Positions 8,376 to 18,223 are shown, counted from the stretch's first letter. The stretch: DNA of 64,000 nucleotides from Azoarcus sp. DN11 (GCF_003628555.1 NZ_CP021731.1:4030001-4094000), one strand, 5' to 3'. The notes: generated by a model from the sequence alone, not told the origin. Translations and numbers: made by a program.

Positions 8376-10289
8376 ATGTTTGTGCTGTTCGAAGAGGATG
8401 GGGCGTTCAAGGCCGGCACCATCCTCGCTGATAACGATTCCTCGCTGCAGGTCGAGACGTCCCACGGCAAGCGCGTGAAGCTGAAAAGCAGCCACGTGCT
8501 GATGCGCTTTCGCGAGCCCGCGCCGGGCGAGCTGCTGAACCGCGCCGAAGCCGGCGCCGAGGAGCTGGACACCGCCTTCCTGTGGGAAGTCTGCGGCGAG
8601 GACGAGTTCGCCTTCGACGAGTTCGCCGCCGAGTACCACGGCCACGCCCCGAACGCCGTCGAGTCCGCGAGCATCCTGCTGCGCCTGCACTCGGCCCCCA
8701 TGTATTTCCACCGCAAGGGTCGCGGCCGCTTCCGCAAGGCGCCCGCCGACATCCTCCAGGCCGCGCTCGCCGGCCTGGAGAAAAAGCGCCAGCAGGCCGA
8801 GGCGATCGAGCGCATGCGCGCCGAACTCGTCGACGGCCGCATGCCGGCCGAGATCGCCGCGATGCTGCCGCAGCTCCTCTACCGCCCGGACCGCAACCGC
8901 GTCGAAACCAAGGCCTTCGAGGCCGCCTGCGTCGATGCCGGCCTGTCCGCGCCGCGCCTGCTGCTCAAATGCGGCGCGCTGGAATCGAGCTACGACTTCC
9001 ATTACAACCGCTTCCTGTTCGAATATTTCGAGGACGGCACGGCCTTCCCGGCCTTCGACGCCCCGACCGACCCGGCTAACCTGCCGCTCGCGCGGGTCGC
9101 CGCGTTCTCGATCGACGACGCGACGACGACCGAGATCGACGACGCCTTCTCGGTGACGCCGCGCGAAGGCGGCGGCTGGCGCATCGGCATCCACATCGCC
9201 GCACCGGCACTCGGCTTCGCGCGCGGCTCCTCGCTCGACGCGATCGCGCGCCGGCGCCTGTCGACCGTGTATATGCCGGGCAACAAGATCACGATGCTGC
9301 CCGATGCGGTCGTCGAGTCCTTCACGCTCGCCGCCGGGCGCGACTGCCCCGCGGTGTCGCTGTATCTCGACGTCACCGCGGCGCTCGCGGTCCAGCGCCA
9401 CGAAACCGTCGTCGAGCGCGTGCCCATCGTCGCGAACCTGCGTCATCACGACATCGAACCGTTCTTCAACGAGCAGGTGCTGCACGACCATTCCGGCGGC
9501 CCCGACTTCGAATGGAAGCGCGAGCTCACGCTGCTGTGGGACCTCGCCAACGTCCTCGAGGCCGGCCGCGGCAAGGCCGAGGACAACCGCAACCAGATCG
9601 ACTTCAACTTCTACGTCGACTGGCAGACGCACACCGAGGACGGCGCCGGCTACGTCACGATCTCGCAGAGGAAGCGCGGTTCGCCGCTCGACAAGCTGGT
9701 CGCCGAGATGATGATCCTGGCGAACTCCACCTGGGGCAAGCTGCTCGACGAAGCCGGCGTTCCGGGCCTGTACCGCGTGCAGAGCGGCGGCAAGGTGCGC
9801 ATGTCCACCGCAGCCGGCCCGCACGACGGCCTCGGCGTGGACTGCTACGCGTGGTCCAGTTCGCCGCTGCGCCGTTATGTCGACATGATCAACCAGTGGC
9901 AGATCGTCTCCGTGCTGCGCGACGAAGCGCCCGCGTTCGCGCCGAAATCGGCCGACCTGATGGCGGCGCTGCGCGACTTCGACGTCACCTACGCCGCCTA
10001 CGCCGACTTCCAGCGCCAGATGGAACGCTACTGGTGCCTGCGCTGGCTGCGCCAGCAACCCGGTGTCGCCGTCGACGGCAAGGTGCTGCGCGACAACCTC
10101 GTGCGCCTCGACGCGATCCCGCTGATGGTCAAGGTGCCCTCGCTGCCGGTCATGCTGCCGGGCACGCACGTGCGCCTGACGGTCGAACACAGCGACCTGC
10201 TCGACGTCGATATCAGCGCGCGCTTCGTCACGATGCTGGCCGAGCCCGACCCCCGGGAAGCCGCGGACGCGGCCCTCGAGGGCAACTGA
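8376..10289 (+). CDS. RNB-domain 3'-5' exoribonuclease (RNase II family)
   Basis: 637 residues. After an N-terminal beta-rich domain, the RNB catalytic core has AFSIDDATTTEIDDAFSV at about 243-260, matching the Asp-rich magnesium site of RNase II and RNase R. VYMPGNKITMLPDAV and SSPLRRYVDMINQWQ are further core motifs. It should degrade single-stranded RNA. No long C-terminal basic tail is present, so it is an RNase II-like variant rather than RNase R. The tonB-like gene starts 12 bases downstream. Confidence 0.92.
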   Translation: MFVLFEEDGAFKAGTILADNDSSLQVETSHGKRVKLKSSHVLMRFREPAPGELLNRAEAGAEELDTAFLWEVCGEDEFAFDEFAAEYHGHAPNAVESASILLRLHSAPMYFHRKGRGRFRKAPADILQAALAGLEKKRQQAEAIERMRAELVDGRMPAEIAAMLPQLLYRPDRNRVETKAFEAACVDAGLSAPRLLLKCGALESSYDFHYNRFLFEYFEDGTAFPAFDAPTDPANLPLARVAAFSIDDATTTEIDDAFSVTPREGGGWRIGIHIAAPALGFARGSSLDAIARRRLSTVYMPGNKITMLPDAVVESFTLAAGRDCPAVSLYLDVTAALAVQRHETVVERVPIVANLRHHDIEPFFNEQVLHDHSGGPDFEWKRELTLLWDLANVLEAGRGKAEDNRNQIDFNFYVDWQTHTEDGAGYVTISQRKRGSPLDKLVAEMMILANSTWGKLLDEAGVPGLYRVQSGGKVRMSTAAGPHDGLGVDCYAWSSSPLRRYVDMINQWQIVSVLRDEAPAFAPKSADLMAALRDFDVTYAAYADFQRQMERYWCLRWLRQQPGVAVDGKVLRDNLVRLDAIPLMVKVPSLPVMLPGTHVRLTVEHSDLLDVDISARFVTMLAEPDPREAADAALEGN

Positions 10290-10301
10290 GCGCGGGGCGG
10301 C

Positions 10302-11234
10302 ATGGATCGCATGAACGCTCCCTCTTCCCGCACTCCGACCCGCGTGCCCTCGCGCCCGCCCGTCATCGGCCGCCGCCCCCTTCTGCAGGGCGATCCGCTG
10401 CTCACGATCGCCTTCCTGGTCTCCCTCGCCATCCATGCGCTGGCGCTGTCGATCGGCTTCACGATGGATCTCGGACCGCGGCCGCGCGAACCCGACCGCG
10501 GGCTGGAAGTCGTGCTCGTGAACGCCCGCCACGCCCGCGCCCCGCAAAAGGCCGAGGTGCTCGCGCAAGCCAACGTCGACGGCGGCGGCACCAGCGAACA
10601 GGACGCGCGGCCGAAGTCGCCGCTTCCGCCCCAGCCCTCGAAGCGCGAAGGCGATGCGCTGGTCGAGGCGAAGAAGCGCACGGCGGAGCGCAGCGCCGCC
10701 CACTCGGAGGTCATGACGGCGCCGAAATCCGCGGCACAGACCCAGGCCGCCGTGCAGCAGCCCGACCCGGCCACGGTCCAACCCCGGCCTTCGGGCCTCG
10801 ACCTGCTCGACAGCGTCGCCGCCGCGGCGCGCCTCGAGGCCGAGATCGACCGCAAGCTCCAGGAATACGCGAAACGCCCACGCAAGACCCCGATCACCGC
10901 GGCGCGCGCGAAGGAATACCGCTTCGCGCAGTACGTCGAGGACTGGCGCCAGAAGATCGAGCGCGTCGGCACGCTCAACTACCCCGACGCCGCGCGCGGC
11001 AGACTCTATGGCAGCCTCCTGCTGTACGTCGCGATCAAGGCCGACGGTTCGGTCGACCGCGTCGAAATCCAGCGCTCATCGGGTGAGAAAGTGCTCGACG
11101 AGGCGGCGCTGCGCATCGTCAAGCTCGCCGGCCCGTTCGCCCCCTTCCCCGACAGCATCCGCGCCGACACCGACATCGTCGAGATCGTCAGGACCTGGAC
11201 CTTCACCAACGCCGACCGGCTCACCGCCCAATAG
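10302..11234 (+). CDS. TonB-family energy transducer
   Basis: 310 residues. A single N-terminal membrane helix (about 30-50, [17 protein letters not shown]) is followed by a long charged, proline-containing periplasmic linker. A C-terminal TonB domain carries [19 protein letters not shown] and [17 protein letters not shown]. It would couple inner-membrane proton-motive force to outer-membrane receptors or a related envelope process. No exbB/exbD is nearby. The start at 10302 (MDRM) and 10311 (MNAP) are both possible. Confidence 0.88.
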   Translation: MDRMNAPSSRTPTRVPSRPPVIGRRPLLQGDPLLTIAFLVSLAIHALALSIGFTMDLGPRPREPDRGLEVVLVNARHARAPQKAEVLAQANVDGGGTSEQDARPKSPLPPQPSKREGDALVEAKKRTAERSAAHSEVMTAPKSAAQTQAAVQQPDPATVQPRPSGLDLLDSVAAAARLEAEIDRKLQEYAKRPRKTPITAARAKEYRFAQYVEDWRQKIERVGTLNYPDAARGRLYGSLLLYVAIKADGSVDRVEIQRSSGEKVLDEAALRIVKLAGPFAPFPDSIRADTDIVEIVRTWTFTNADRLTAQ

Positions 11235-11242
11235 ACCCGTCC

Positions 11243-12073
11243 ATGGACCGCTACGCCGTCATCGGCAACCCCGTCGCCCACAGCAAGTCCCCGGCCATCC
11301 ACGCCGCCTTCGCCGCGCAGACCAGCCAGGCCCTCACCTACGCGGCGCTGCTCGCGCCGCTCGACGGCTTCGCCGCGACGGTCGCCGAATTCCGCGCGGC
11401 CGGTGGGCGCGGCTGTAACGTCACGGTCCCGTTCAAGCTCGAAGCCTTCGCGCTCGCCGCGCGCCGCTCGCCACGCGCACAGGCCGCCGGCGCCGTGAAC
11501 ACGCTCATGTTCGATGCCGGCGGGGTCTACGGCGACAACACCGACGGCGCCGGCCTCGTGCGCGACCTCACGCACAACCTCGACTGCCCGCTCGCCGGCC
11601 GCCGCATCCTGCTGCTCGGGGCGGGCGGCGCCGCGCGCGGGGTGATGCTGCCCCTGCTCGCGGCCGGCCCCGCTCGCCTCACGCTCGCCAACCGCACAGT
11701 GTCGCGCGCCGAAGCCCTCGTCGCCGAGTTCACCGCGGCGGCCGGCAGCACGCCGCTCGCCGCCAGCGGCTTCGCCGAGCTCGCCGGGGCGCAGTTCGAC
11801 GTCGTCATCAACGCGACTGCCGCCAGCCTCGCCGACGAAGCGCCGCCGCTGCCGCCCGGCCTGTACGCCTCCGGCGCGCTCGCCTACGACATGATGTACG
11901 GCCGTGGCGATACCCCCTTCCTCGTCGCAGCCCGCCGCGACGGCGCGACGCACCTCGCCGACGGCCTCGGCATGCTCGTCGAGCAGGCCGCCGAAAGCTT
12001 CCTGCTGTGGCGCGGCGTGCGCCCCGAGACCGCGCCGGTCCTCGCCGAGCTGCGACGACAGCTGGGCCGATGA
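11243..12073 (+). CDS. aroE: Shikimate dehydrogenase
   Basis: 276 residues. It reduces 3-dehydroshikimate to shikimate with NADPH in aromatic amino-acid synthesis. Signatures: [20 protein letters not shown] at the N-terminus, GCNVTVPFK with the substrate-binding Lys, NTDGAGL, and the Rossmann loop [10 protein letters not shown]. The length is typical. Its stop overlaps the mtgA start (ATGA). Confidence 0.97.
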   Translation: MDRYAVIGNPVAHSKSPAIHAAFAAQTSQALTYAALLAPLDGFAATVAEFRAAGGRGCNVTVPFKLEAFALAARRSPRAQAAGAVNTLMFDAGGVYGDNTDGAGLVRDLTHNLDCPLAGRRILLLGAGGAARGVMLPLLAAGPARLTLANRTVSRAEALVAEFTAAAGSTPLAASGFAELAGAQFDVVINATAASLADEAPPLPPGLYASGALAYDMMYGRGDTPFLVAARRDGATHLADGLGMLVEQAAESFLLWRGVRPETAPVLAELRRQLGR

Positions 12074-12762
12074 AGACGGCGTTGCGGCGCATCGGCTGGG
12101 TGTGCGCGGCACTTCTCGCGCTCCTGCTGCTGTACCAGCTGTGGATCTTCGCCCTCGTGCTGTGGTGGAGCCACTTCAACCCGTCGAGCACCAGCTTCAT
12201 GGACATCCGCCGCGACGAGTTGCAGGAGAAGCGCCCCAACGCCGAACTGCGCCACGAGTGGGTGCCCTATGAGCGCATCTCGATCCACCTCAAGCGCGCG
12301 GTGATCGCCGCCGAGGACGACAGCTTCATCGACCACGAAGGGTTCGACTGGGAAGGCATCCAGCGCGCGCTGGAGAAGAACCAGCGCAAGGGCCGCGCGG
12401 TCGCCGGCGGCTCGACGATCAGCCAGCAGCTCGCGAAGAACCTGTTCCTGTCGCCGACCCGCAGCTACTTCCGCAAGGCACAGGAAGCGGTCATCACCGT
12501 GATGATCGAGGCGGTGTGGAGCAAGCGCCGCATCCTCGAGGTCTATCTCAACGTCGTCGAATGGGGCACCGGCATCTTCGGCTGCGAGGCGGCCGCGCAG
12601 CGCTATTACGGCGTTCCGGCGAGCCGGCTGGGCGCGGACGAGGCCGCGCACCTCGCGGTGATGCTGCCCAATCCGCGCAAATACGAGAAGCAATTCGGCC
12701 CGCGGCTCGCCGCCCATGCCGCGCGCATCCGCGGGCGCATGGCCTACGCGCAGGTTCCCTGA
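12070..12762 (+). CDS. mtgA: Monofunctional biosynthetic peptidoglycan transglycosylase
   Basis: 230 residues with one N-terminal membrane anchor (about 9-28). The GT51 domain includes [15 protein letters not shown] with the catalytic Glu, then [16 protein letters not shown] and [10 protein letters not shown]. It polymerises lipid II into glycan strands in the periplasm. No transpeptidase domain follows, as expected for MtgA. It overlaps aroE by four bases, a common beta/gamma-proteobacterial pairing. Confidence 0.96.
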   Translation: MKTALRRIGWVCAALLALLLLYQLWIFALVLWWSHFNPSSTSFMDIRRDELQEKRPNAELRHEWVPYERISIHLKRAVIAAEDDSFIDHEGFDWEGIQRALEKNQRKGRAVAGGSTISQQLAKNLFLSPTRSYFRKAQEAVITVMIEAVWSKRRILEVYLNVVEWGTGIFGCEAAAQRYYGVPASRLGADEAAHLAVMLPNPRKYEKQFGPRLAAHAARIRGRMAYAQVP

Positions 12763-12901
12763 GCGGATTCGACGCCGCGACGCGCCCCGACAGCGTGCCG
12801 CATTGCAACATTTCCGGCTTTCCGGGGTCGCAAGAGCAGCGCGAAATCCGTAGAATTCGCGCCTTACGACCGATCCCACCCACACTCCCCGGAGGCGCCC
12901 G

Positions 12902-14344
12902 ATGAGCGAGCAGGACGAACGCCACCCGGACGACGTCCAGCAGCACCTGCGCGAGGTGCAGGAGCTGCTCGCACGCCACAAGGTGGTGGAAGACCTCGTC
13001 CATCGGCAGGACATGCCCCGCCACCAACTGGTGGAGAACCTCGTCCACAAGCAGCATGTCGCCGAACTCCAGGGCAAGCTCGACGCGCTGCACCCCGCGG
13101 ACATCGCCTACGTCCTCGAAGCGCTGCCGCTCGAGAGCCGCCTGTTCGTGTGGGACCTCGTCAAGGCCGAGCGCGACGGCGACATCCTGCTCGAAGTCTC
13201 CGACGCGGTGCGCGAGTCCCTCATCGAGACGATGGACCCGCACGAGCTCAAGGCCGCGGCGGAAACCCTCGATGCCGACGAGCTCGCCGACCTCGCCCCC
13301 GACCTGCCGCCCGAGGTCATGCTGGACGTGTTCCAGTCGCTCGACAGCGAGGAGCGCGAACAGCTGCGCGCGGCGATGTCCTTCCCGGAGGAGTCGGTCG
13401 GCGCGCTGATGGATTTCGACATGGTGACCGTCCGCGAGGACGTCACGCTCGAAGTCGTGCTGCGCTACCTGCGCCGCTTCGAAGAGCTGCCCGACCACAC
13501 CGACAAGCTCTTCGTCATCGACCGCGAAGATCACCTGAAAGGCATCCTGACGCTGGAGTCGCTGCTCATCAACGACCCCGAGATGGTCGTCGGCGAGGTC
13601 ATGCACAAGGAAAACGTCATCAGCTTCGAGCCCGAGGACGAAGCCGACGACGCGGCCCAGGCCTTCGAGCGCTACGACCTCGTGTCCGCGCCGGTCGTGG
13701 ACGCCGAAAAGCGCGTCGTCGGCCGCCTCACGGTCGCCGACGTGGTCGATTACATCCGCGAGGAATCCGAGCATGAAATCCTCAGCCAGGCCGGTCTGCG
13801 CGAGGAGGAAGACATCTTCGCCTCGGTGTGGGACTCGGTGCGGAACCGCTGGGCGTGGCTGGCGATCAACCTCGTCACCGCCTTCATCGCCTCGCGCGTG
13901 ATCGGCGCCTTCGAGGGCTCGATCGAGAAGCTCGTCGCGCTGGCCGCCCTGATGCCCATCGTCGCCGGCATCGGCGGCAACTCGGGCAACCAGACCATCA
14001 CGATGATCGTGCGCGCGATCGCGATGGGCCAGGTCGAGCCATCCGCGATGCAGCGCCTGATGCGCAAGGAAATGGGCGTCGCCGTCGTCAACGGCCTGGT
14101 GTGGGGCGGGCTGCTCGGGGTCCTCGCGTGGGCGCTCTACGGCAGCGCCTCGCTCGGCATGGTGATGACCGCGGCGATGACGCTGAACCTGCTGCTCGCC
14201 TCCTGCGCGGGCGTGCTGATCCCGATGGTGCGCCTGCGCGTCGGCGCCGATCCGGCACTGGGCAGCTCGGTGCTGATCACCGCCCTCACCGACTCGGGCG
14301 GCTTCTTCATCTTCCTCGGCCTCGCGACGCTGTTCCTGCTGTAA
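12902..14344 (+). CDS. mgtE: MgtE-family magnesium transporter
   Basis: 480 residues. A cytoplasmic N-terminal helical domain is followed by paired CBS domains (about 165-290) that sense magnesium. Five membrane helices at the C-terminus include GIGGNSGNQTITMIVRAIAM, which lines the pore. It takes up Mg2+ (possibly Co2+). A GGAGG ribosome site lies six bases ahead of the ATG. In the 139 bases upstream I see no magnesium riboswitch. Confidence 0.95.
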   Translation: MSEQDERHPDDVQQHLREVQELLARHKVVEDLVHRQDMPRHQLVENLVHKQHVAELQGKLDALHPADIAYVLEALPLESRLFVWDLVKAERDGDILLEVSDAVRESLIETMDPHELKAAAETLDADELADLAPDLPPEVMLDVFQSLDSEEREQLRAAMSFPEESVGALMDFDMVTVREDVTLEVVLRYLRRFEELPDHTDKLFVIDREDHLKGILTLESLLINDPEMVVGEVMHKENVISFEPEDEADDAAQAFERYDLVSAPVVDAEKRVVGRLTVADVVDYIREESEHEILSQAGLREEEDIFASVWDSVRNRWAWLAINLVTAFIASRVIGAFEGSIEKLVALAALMPIVAGIGGNSGNQTITMIVRAIAMGQVEPSAMQRLMRKEMGVAVVNGLVWGGLLGVLAWALYGSASLGMVMTAAMTLNLLLASCAGVLIPMVRLRVGADPALGSSVLITALTDSGGFFIFLGLATLFLL

Positions 14345-14370
14345 CGGCGACGCCAGCCGATCAAAAATAA

Positions 14371-14394
14371 GAAGGGGCGCCGCAGCGCCCCTTC
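14371..14394 (-). terminator. Intrinsic terminator of hemL
   Basis: A perfect 10-bp stem (GAAGGGGCGC/GCGCCCCTTC) with a CGCA loop lies between convergent mgtE and hemL. On the minus strand it is followed by TTATTTTT, so it is an intrinsic terminator for hemL; the plus side lacks a T-tract but the stem may also slow mgtE read-through. Confidence 0.8.
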
Positions 14395-14395
14395 G

Positions 14396-14426
14396 TGCAT
14401 TCCGGCAGGCCGCAGGGCGGAATGCA
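14396..14426. repeat. Second inverted repeat in the mgtE-hemL gap
   Basis: TGCATTCCG (14396-14404) and CGGAATGCA (14418-14426) form a perfect 9-bp inverted repeat with a 13-base loop, 2 bases from the hemL terminator. The hemL transcript would meet it first. Its function is unknown; it may back up the terminator. Confidence 0.5.
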
Positions 14427-14451
14427 ATCCCGCCGCCGCCCAGCCCCCCGC

Positions 14452-15735
14452 TCAGCGCAGCGCGGCAAATACTTTCTGCGCCGCGGCGATCGTCGCGTCC
14501 ACATCCGCTGCCGTATGCGCCGCCGACACGAAGCCCGCCTCGAACGCCGAGGGTGCGAAGTAATGGCCCGCCTCCAGCATCGCGTGGAAGAAGCGGTTGA
14601 AGGTGTCGCGGTCGGAGGCCATCACCTCCGTGTAGGAACGCGGCACGCGCGGCGCGAAATAGAGGCCGAACATGCCGCCGACCGAGTCGGCGCAGAACGT
14701 CACGCCGGCGTCGCGCGCGGCGGCCGACAGGCCCTCGACGAGCTGGCTCGCACGCGCGGCGAGATTGTCATGGAAGCCCGGTTCGCGCACGAGCTTGAGC
14801 GAGGCGAGACCCGCCGCGACCGCGACCGGGCTGCCCGACAACGTGCCGGCCTGGTACACCGCCCCCAGCGGCGCGATGTGGTTCATGATCTCGCGGCGGC
14901 CACCGAAGGCGCCCACCGGCATGCCGCCGCCGATCACCTTGCCCAGCGTCGTCAGGTCCGGCGTGATGCCATAGAGGCCCTGCACGCCCTGCGCGCCGGC
15001 GCGGAAGCCGGTCATCACCTCGTCGAAGATCAGCACCGCGCCATACTGCGTGCACAGCGCGCGCAGCCCCTCGAGGAAGCCCGGCAGCGGCTTGATCAGG
15101 TTCATGTTGCCCGCGACCGCCTCGACGATTACCGCTGCGATCTCGTTGCCGCGCGCCTTGAAGGCGTCCTCGACCTGGCCGAGGTCGTTGTAGTCGAGCA
15201 CGATCGTGTGCTTCGCGAAGTCCGCCGGCACGCCGCCCGAGGACGGGTTGCCGAAAGTCAGCAGGCCCGAGCCGGCCTTCACCAGCAGGCTGTCGGCGTG
15301 GCCGTGGTAGCAGCCCTCGAACTTGACGATCGCGTCGCGCCCGGTGAAGCCACGCGCGAGACGGATCGCGCTCATCGTCGCCTCGGTGCCCGAGCTCACC
15401 AGCCGCACCAGGTCGATCGACGGCATCAGCTCGCAGATCAGCTCGGCCATCTCGACTTCGGCCTCGGTCGGCGCGCCGAAGGACAGCCCGCGCAGCGCCG
15501 CCTCGCGCACCGCCTCGACGATGGCCGGATGGGCGTGGCCGGTGATCGCCGGCCCCCACGAGCCGACGTAGTCGATGTAGTCCTTGCCGTCCGCATCCCA
15601 CACGCGCGCCCCTTGCGCACGCTCGATGAAGCGCGGCGAACCGCCGACCGAGCGGAAGGCCCGCACGGGCGAATTGACGCCGCCGGGGATGGTTTTCTGG
15701 GCACGCTGGAAAAGGACTTCGTTCTTGCTCGTCAT
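14452..15735 (-). CDS. hemL: Glutamate-1-semialdehyde 2,1-aminomutase
   Basis: 427 residues. This PLP enzyme converts glutamate-1-semialdehyde to 5-aminolevulinate in C5 haem synthesis. It has [11 protein letters not shown] near the N-terminus, [10 protein letters not shown] in the cofactor pocket, and [19 protein letters not shown] with the PLP-binding Lys. The start at MTSKNEVLF gives exactly the family length; a longer frame to 15762 is less likely. It lies downstream of thiE on the same strand, with a strong terminator after it. Confidence 0.97.
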   Translation of the reverse strand: MTSKNEVLFQRAQKTIPGGVNSPVRAFRSVGGSPRFIERAQGARVWDADGKDYIDYVGSWGPAITGHAHPAIVEAVREAALRGLSFGAPTEAEVEMAELICELMPSIDLVRLVSSGTEATMSAIRLARGFTGRDAIVKFEGCYHGHADSLLVKAGSGLLTFGNPSSGGVPADFAKHTIVLDYNDLGQVEDAFKARGNEIAAVIVEAVAGNMNLIKPLPGFLEGLRALCTQYGAVLIFDEVMTGFRAGAQGVQGLYGITPDLTTLGKVIGGGMPVGAFGGRREIMNHIAPLGAVYQAGTLSGSPVAVAAGLASLKLVREPGFHDNLAARASQLVEGLSAAARDAGVTFCADSVGGMFGLYFAPRVPRSYTEVMASDRDTFNRFFHAMLEAGHYFAPSAFEAGFVSAAHTAADVDATIAAAQKVFAALR

Positions 15736-15812
15736 GTCGGTTTGCACTCGTCGATTTGGCAAAAGAGAAAAAGAATCGGGAAAAACGCACCTGCGCGCGC
15801 CTGCGCGCCCGC

Positions 15813-16451
15813 TCAGCCGGGCAGGCCGAAGGCCGCGCGGTAGGCCGCCGCACGACCACCGGGGTCGGGATGGTCGAACACGTCGGAAATCACCGCCAGC
15901 AGGTCAGCCCCCGCCGCGATCGCCTGCGGGGCATTCTCGAGGGTGATGCCGCCGATCGCCGCGACCGGCAGCTGCAGTTCGCGGCGCGCGCGGGTCAGCA
16001 GTTCGAGCGGCGCATGCACCGCGGCGGGCTTCGTCGCCGACGCGAACACCGCCCCGAAGGCGACGTAGTCGGCACCGGCCGCCACGCCTTCCTCCGCGCG
16101 TGTCCACTCGTTGTAGCACGTCACGCCGAGGATGCGCTCCGGCCCCAGCGCGGCACGCGCCGCGTGCAGATCGCCGTCGTCGCGCCCGAGATGCACGCCA
16201 TCGGCCGCGACCGCGAGCGCGAGTTCGAGGCTGTCATTGACGATGAAGGGCACGCCAGCCTCGCGGCACAGCGCGGCGAGCGCCGTCGCCTGCTCGCGCC
16301 GCAGCGCGGCATCCGGATGCTTGCTGCGGTATTGCAGCAGCGCAGGGCGCCCGGCGAGCGCACGGCCGACGCCGGCCAGCAACGACGCGCTATCCGCGGT
16401 ATCGGGCGTGATCAGGTACAGCCCGCGCAGGGGCCACTCACGCTTCGGCAT
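15813..16451 (-). CDS. thiE: Thiamine phosphate synthase
   Basis: 212 residues, a TIM-barrel enzyme that joins HMP-pyrophosphate to thiazole phosphate. Motifs: GLYLITPD at the start, [41 protein letters not shown], and [11 protein letters not shown]. Its start overlaps the end of the upstream thiD-like gene by 14 bases, so the two are co-translated and likely work together. No TPP riboswitch is visible upstream of the pair. Confidence 0.95.
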   Translation of the reverse strand: MPKREWPLRGLYLITPDTADSASLLAGVGRALAGRPALLQYRSKHPDAALRREQATALAALCREAGVPFIVNDSLELALAVAADGVHLGRDDGDLHAARAALGPERILGVTCYNEWTRAEEGVAAGADYVAFGAVFASATKPAAVHAPLELLTRARRELQLPVAAIGGITLENAPQAIAAGADLLAVISDVFDHPDPGGRAAAYRAAFGLPG

Positions 16452-17421
16452 TGTCGTCCTCCGCGCCCCGTGCCCAGAAGAAGCGGTCCGGCAGAGCCAT
16501 GCCCATGCCGGGCCGGTAAGCGCCGGAAAGCGCCTGCCAGGTGAACTCCTGCGCCTCGCGGGCGGCCTCGGGCACCGTCATGCCATGCGCGAGCGCTCCC
16601 GCCAGCGCAGCGGCCAGCGTGGCGCCCGCGCCGAGGAAAGGCCCCGACAGGCGCTCCCAGGCATCCGTGCGCACCACGCCCTCGCGCCCGACCAGCACAT
16701 TGACGACCTGCGGTCCGGGCTCGCCGCCCCCCGTCAGCAGCACATGGCCGACACCGCGTCCGAGCAGGCGCGCGATCGCGTCGGCCAGCGACAGCGCGTC
16801 GTCTTCGGCTTCGGCTTCTTCGCCGCCTTCGTTCGCGTCATCCTCGTCCGCGACCGGCGGAAAGAGCTCGGCGAAATCGTCGGAGTCGACCGCGTCCTCG
16901 CCCTCCTCGCCCTCCTCGCCCTCCTCACTCTCCTCGCCCTCCTCATTCAGCGGTGTCATCGCCGCCAGCTGCAGGATCTCGCTGCGGCTCGCGACCAGCA
17001 CCGTCACCTGCGGGAGCACCAGCTCGGCGAGCGCGGCCAGCATGTCCTCGCCGGCGGCCTCCTCGCCATCGACGACGGACAGCGCGGGCTCCAGCACCAG
17101 CGGGACATCGGGATAATCGGACAGGATTTCGGCGATCGCCGCGACATTCTCGACGCTGCCGACCATGCCCAGCTTGAAGGCCTGCACGGGGATGTCCTCC
17201 AGCAGCGCACGCGCCTGCGCATCGACCACATCGGCGTCGAGCGCCAGCAGCTCCTCGACGCCGCGCGTGTCGCGCACCGCGATCGCGGCGAGCACCGACA
17301 AGGGATGGCAGCCCATGCTCGCCAGCGTCAGGACATCCGACTGGAGGCCGGCGCCGGCGGTCGCATCGCTGGTCGCGAAGCACAGCACTACAGGGGGAAC
17401 AGCGGTGGAACCAAGAGGCAT
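16438..17421 (-). CDS. thiD: Divergent hydroxymethylpyrimidine (phosphate) kinase, ThiD-like, with acidic insert
   Basis: 327 residues. The N-terminal half follows ThiD (SDATAGAGLQSDVLTLASMG, FKLGMVGS), so phosphorylation of the thiamine pyrimidine is the expected role. It differs from the family in three ways. Residues 159-209 are a very acidic insert (Glu/Asp/Gly) not found in ThiD. The catalytic loop normally reading GTGC is GAGA (265-268), so the Cys is gone. The usual DPV motif reads EPA (111-113). It overlaps thiE by 14 bases. The start at 17421 or 17451 is uncertain; neither has a good ribosome site. It may be active, weak or regulatory. Confidence 0.8.
   Translation of the reverse strand: MPLGSTAVPPVVLCFATSDATAGAGLQSDVLTLASMGCHPLSVLAAIAVRDTRGVEELLALDADVVDAQARALLEDIPVQAFKLGMVGSVENVAAIAEILSDYPDVPLVLEPALSVVDGEEAAGEDMLAALAELVLPQVTVLVASRSEILQLAAMTPLNEEGEESEEGEEGEEGEDAVDSDDFAELFPPVADEDDANEGGEEAEAEDDALSLADAIARLLGRGVGHVLLTGGGEPGPQVVNVLVGREGVVRTDAWERLSGPFLGAGATLAAALAGALAHGMTVPEAAREAQEFTWQALSGAYRPGMGMALPDRFFWARGAEDDNAEA
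16895..16948. repeat. Six tandem 9-bp units inside thiD
   Basis: Six copies of TCCTCGCCC or a one- to two-base variant run head to tail and encode (on the minus strand) Glu-Glu-Gly/Ser units of the acidic ThiD insert. Being in multiples of three, copy changes keep the frame, so length may vary between strains. Confidence 0.85.
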
Positions 17422-17451
17422 GTCGGAATCTGCCGATTGCGCCAGATGCAT

Positions 17452-17811
17452 GCTCTGGCATGGCAGGAAAAATGCGGTAAGATGCGACGGATTTTACAGC
17501 CAATTTGCCCGGAGCATGCTCACAGATGGCCACCCCGCGCCCACATACCGGAAGCATCCGGCACGCGCGTTCGTCGGCCACCTCCATCGGCGCGTGGCCG
17601 CCCGCAACAGCCCCCGAAGTCTCCGTGCACGCCACATGGCAACGGAATGCCCGCTCGCACCCCGGTGAAAGGAGCGAGGCCCGCCCGGTTCGCCGCGAAC
17701 GGCACGCGGGGAATGTCTGCATGCCAACACGCGCGACATGCCGCATCGCTCCTGCAGCACAGGAATTCGCGAACTCCGGCCGACCGGGGCCCGCCAGCAA
17801 GGATTGATGCC
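17452..17811. other. 360-base divergent gap between thiD and pilG
   Basis: No convincing gene is seen on either strand; the short open frames lack family features. It holds the likely promoters of both transcripts, including a sigma54-like element at 17461-17475. An AAGGA ribosome site for pilG lies at the right end (about 17799-17803). Confidence 0.6.
17461..17475 (+). promoter_or_regulatory. Possible sigma54 promoter ahead of pilG
   Basis: TGGCAGGAAAAATGC has TGGCA at -24 and TGC at -12, with GG and GC ten bases apart as sigma54 requires. It is 337 bases upstream of pilG, so a long leader would result. The match is moderate and such pairs occur by chance in GC-rich DNA. Confidence 0.3.
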
Positions 17812-18207
17812 ATGAATCTGACCGGACTCAAGGTGATGGTGATCGACGACAGCAACACGATCCGCCGCAGCGCCGAGATCTTTCTCACGCACTCCGGCTG
17901 CCAGGTGCTGCTTGCCGAAGACGGTTTCGACGCCCTCGCGAAGATCGCCGACCATCGTCCCGACGTGATTTTCGTCGACATCATGATGCCGCGCCTCGAC
18001 GGCTACCAGACCTGCGCGCTGATCAAGAAAAACGCGCAGCTCGCCACGACGCCGGTCATCATGCTGTCGTCCAAGGACGGCCTCTTCGACCGCGCACGCG
18101 GCCGTATGGTCGGCTCCGACGAATACCTCACCAAGCCTTTCACCAAGGACAGCCTCCTCAAGGCGGTTGCCACCCACGCCGCACGCAAGGCCGGCGCGAA
18201 TCACTGA
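17812..18207 (+). CDS. pilG: Twitching-motility response regulator PilG
   Basis: 131 residues, a single receiver domain. The acidic pair D12-D13 in MVIDDSNTIRRSAE, phospho-acceptor D56 in FVDIMMPRLDGYQ, and the conserved Lys in LTKPF are present. PilG is a CheY-like output of the Chp system that controls type IV pilus extension. It is the first gene of the pilG-H-I-J-chpA cluster, with a good AAGGA ribosome site. The frame is open far upstream but only this part resembles a protein. Confidence 0.95.
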   Translation: MNLTGLKVMVIDDSNTIRRSAEIFLTHSGCQVLLAEDGFDALAKIADHRPDVIFVDIMMPRLDGYQTCALIKKNAQLATTPVIMLSSKDGLFDRARGRMVGSDEYLTKPFTKDSLLKAVATHAARKAGANH

Positions 18208-18223
18208 CAGGAGCCTCAACGCA

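Noticed and set aside
12763..12901. A magnesium riboswitch ahead of mgtE
   Set aside because: The leader is short and I could not find a matching set of paired helices or consensus loops.
14395..15843. A 482-codon plus-strand frame
   Set aside because: It is antisense to hemL, has Arg/His-rich composition and no family motif.
16895..16948. The 9-bp tandem repeats as a CRISPR or origin iteron
   Set aside because: Units are too short and gapless, lie in frame inside thiD and encode its acidic insert.
17452..17811. A possible small gene (for instance rubredoxin) between thiD and pilG
   Set aside because: No paired CxxC motifs or ribosome site with a convincing short frame is seen; treated as promoter DNA.
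16132..18207. A 691-codon plus-strand frame ending in a receiver domain
   Set aside because: Only the final 131 codons (PilG) look like protein; the upstream part lies antisense to thiD and thiE and in a promoter region.
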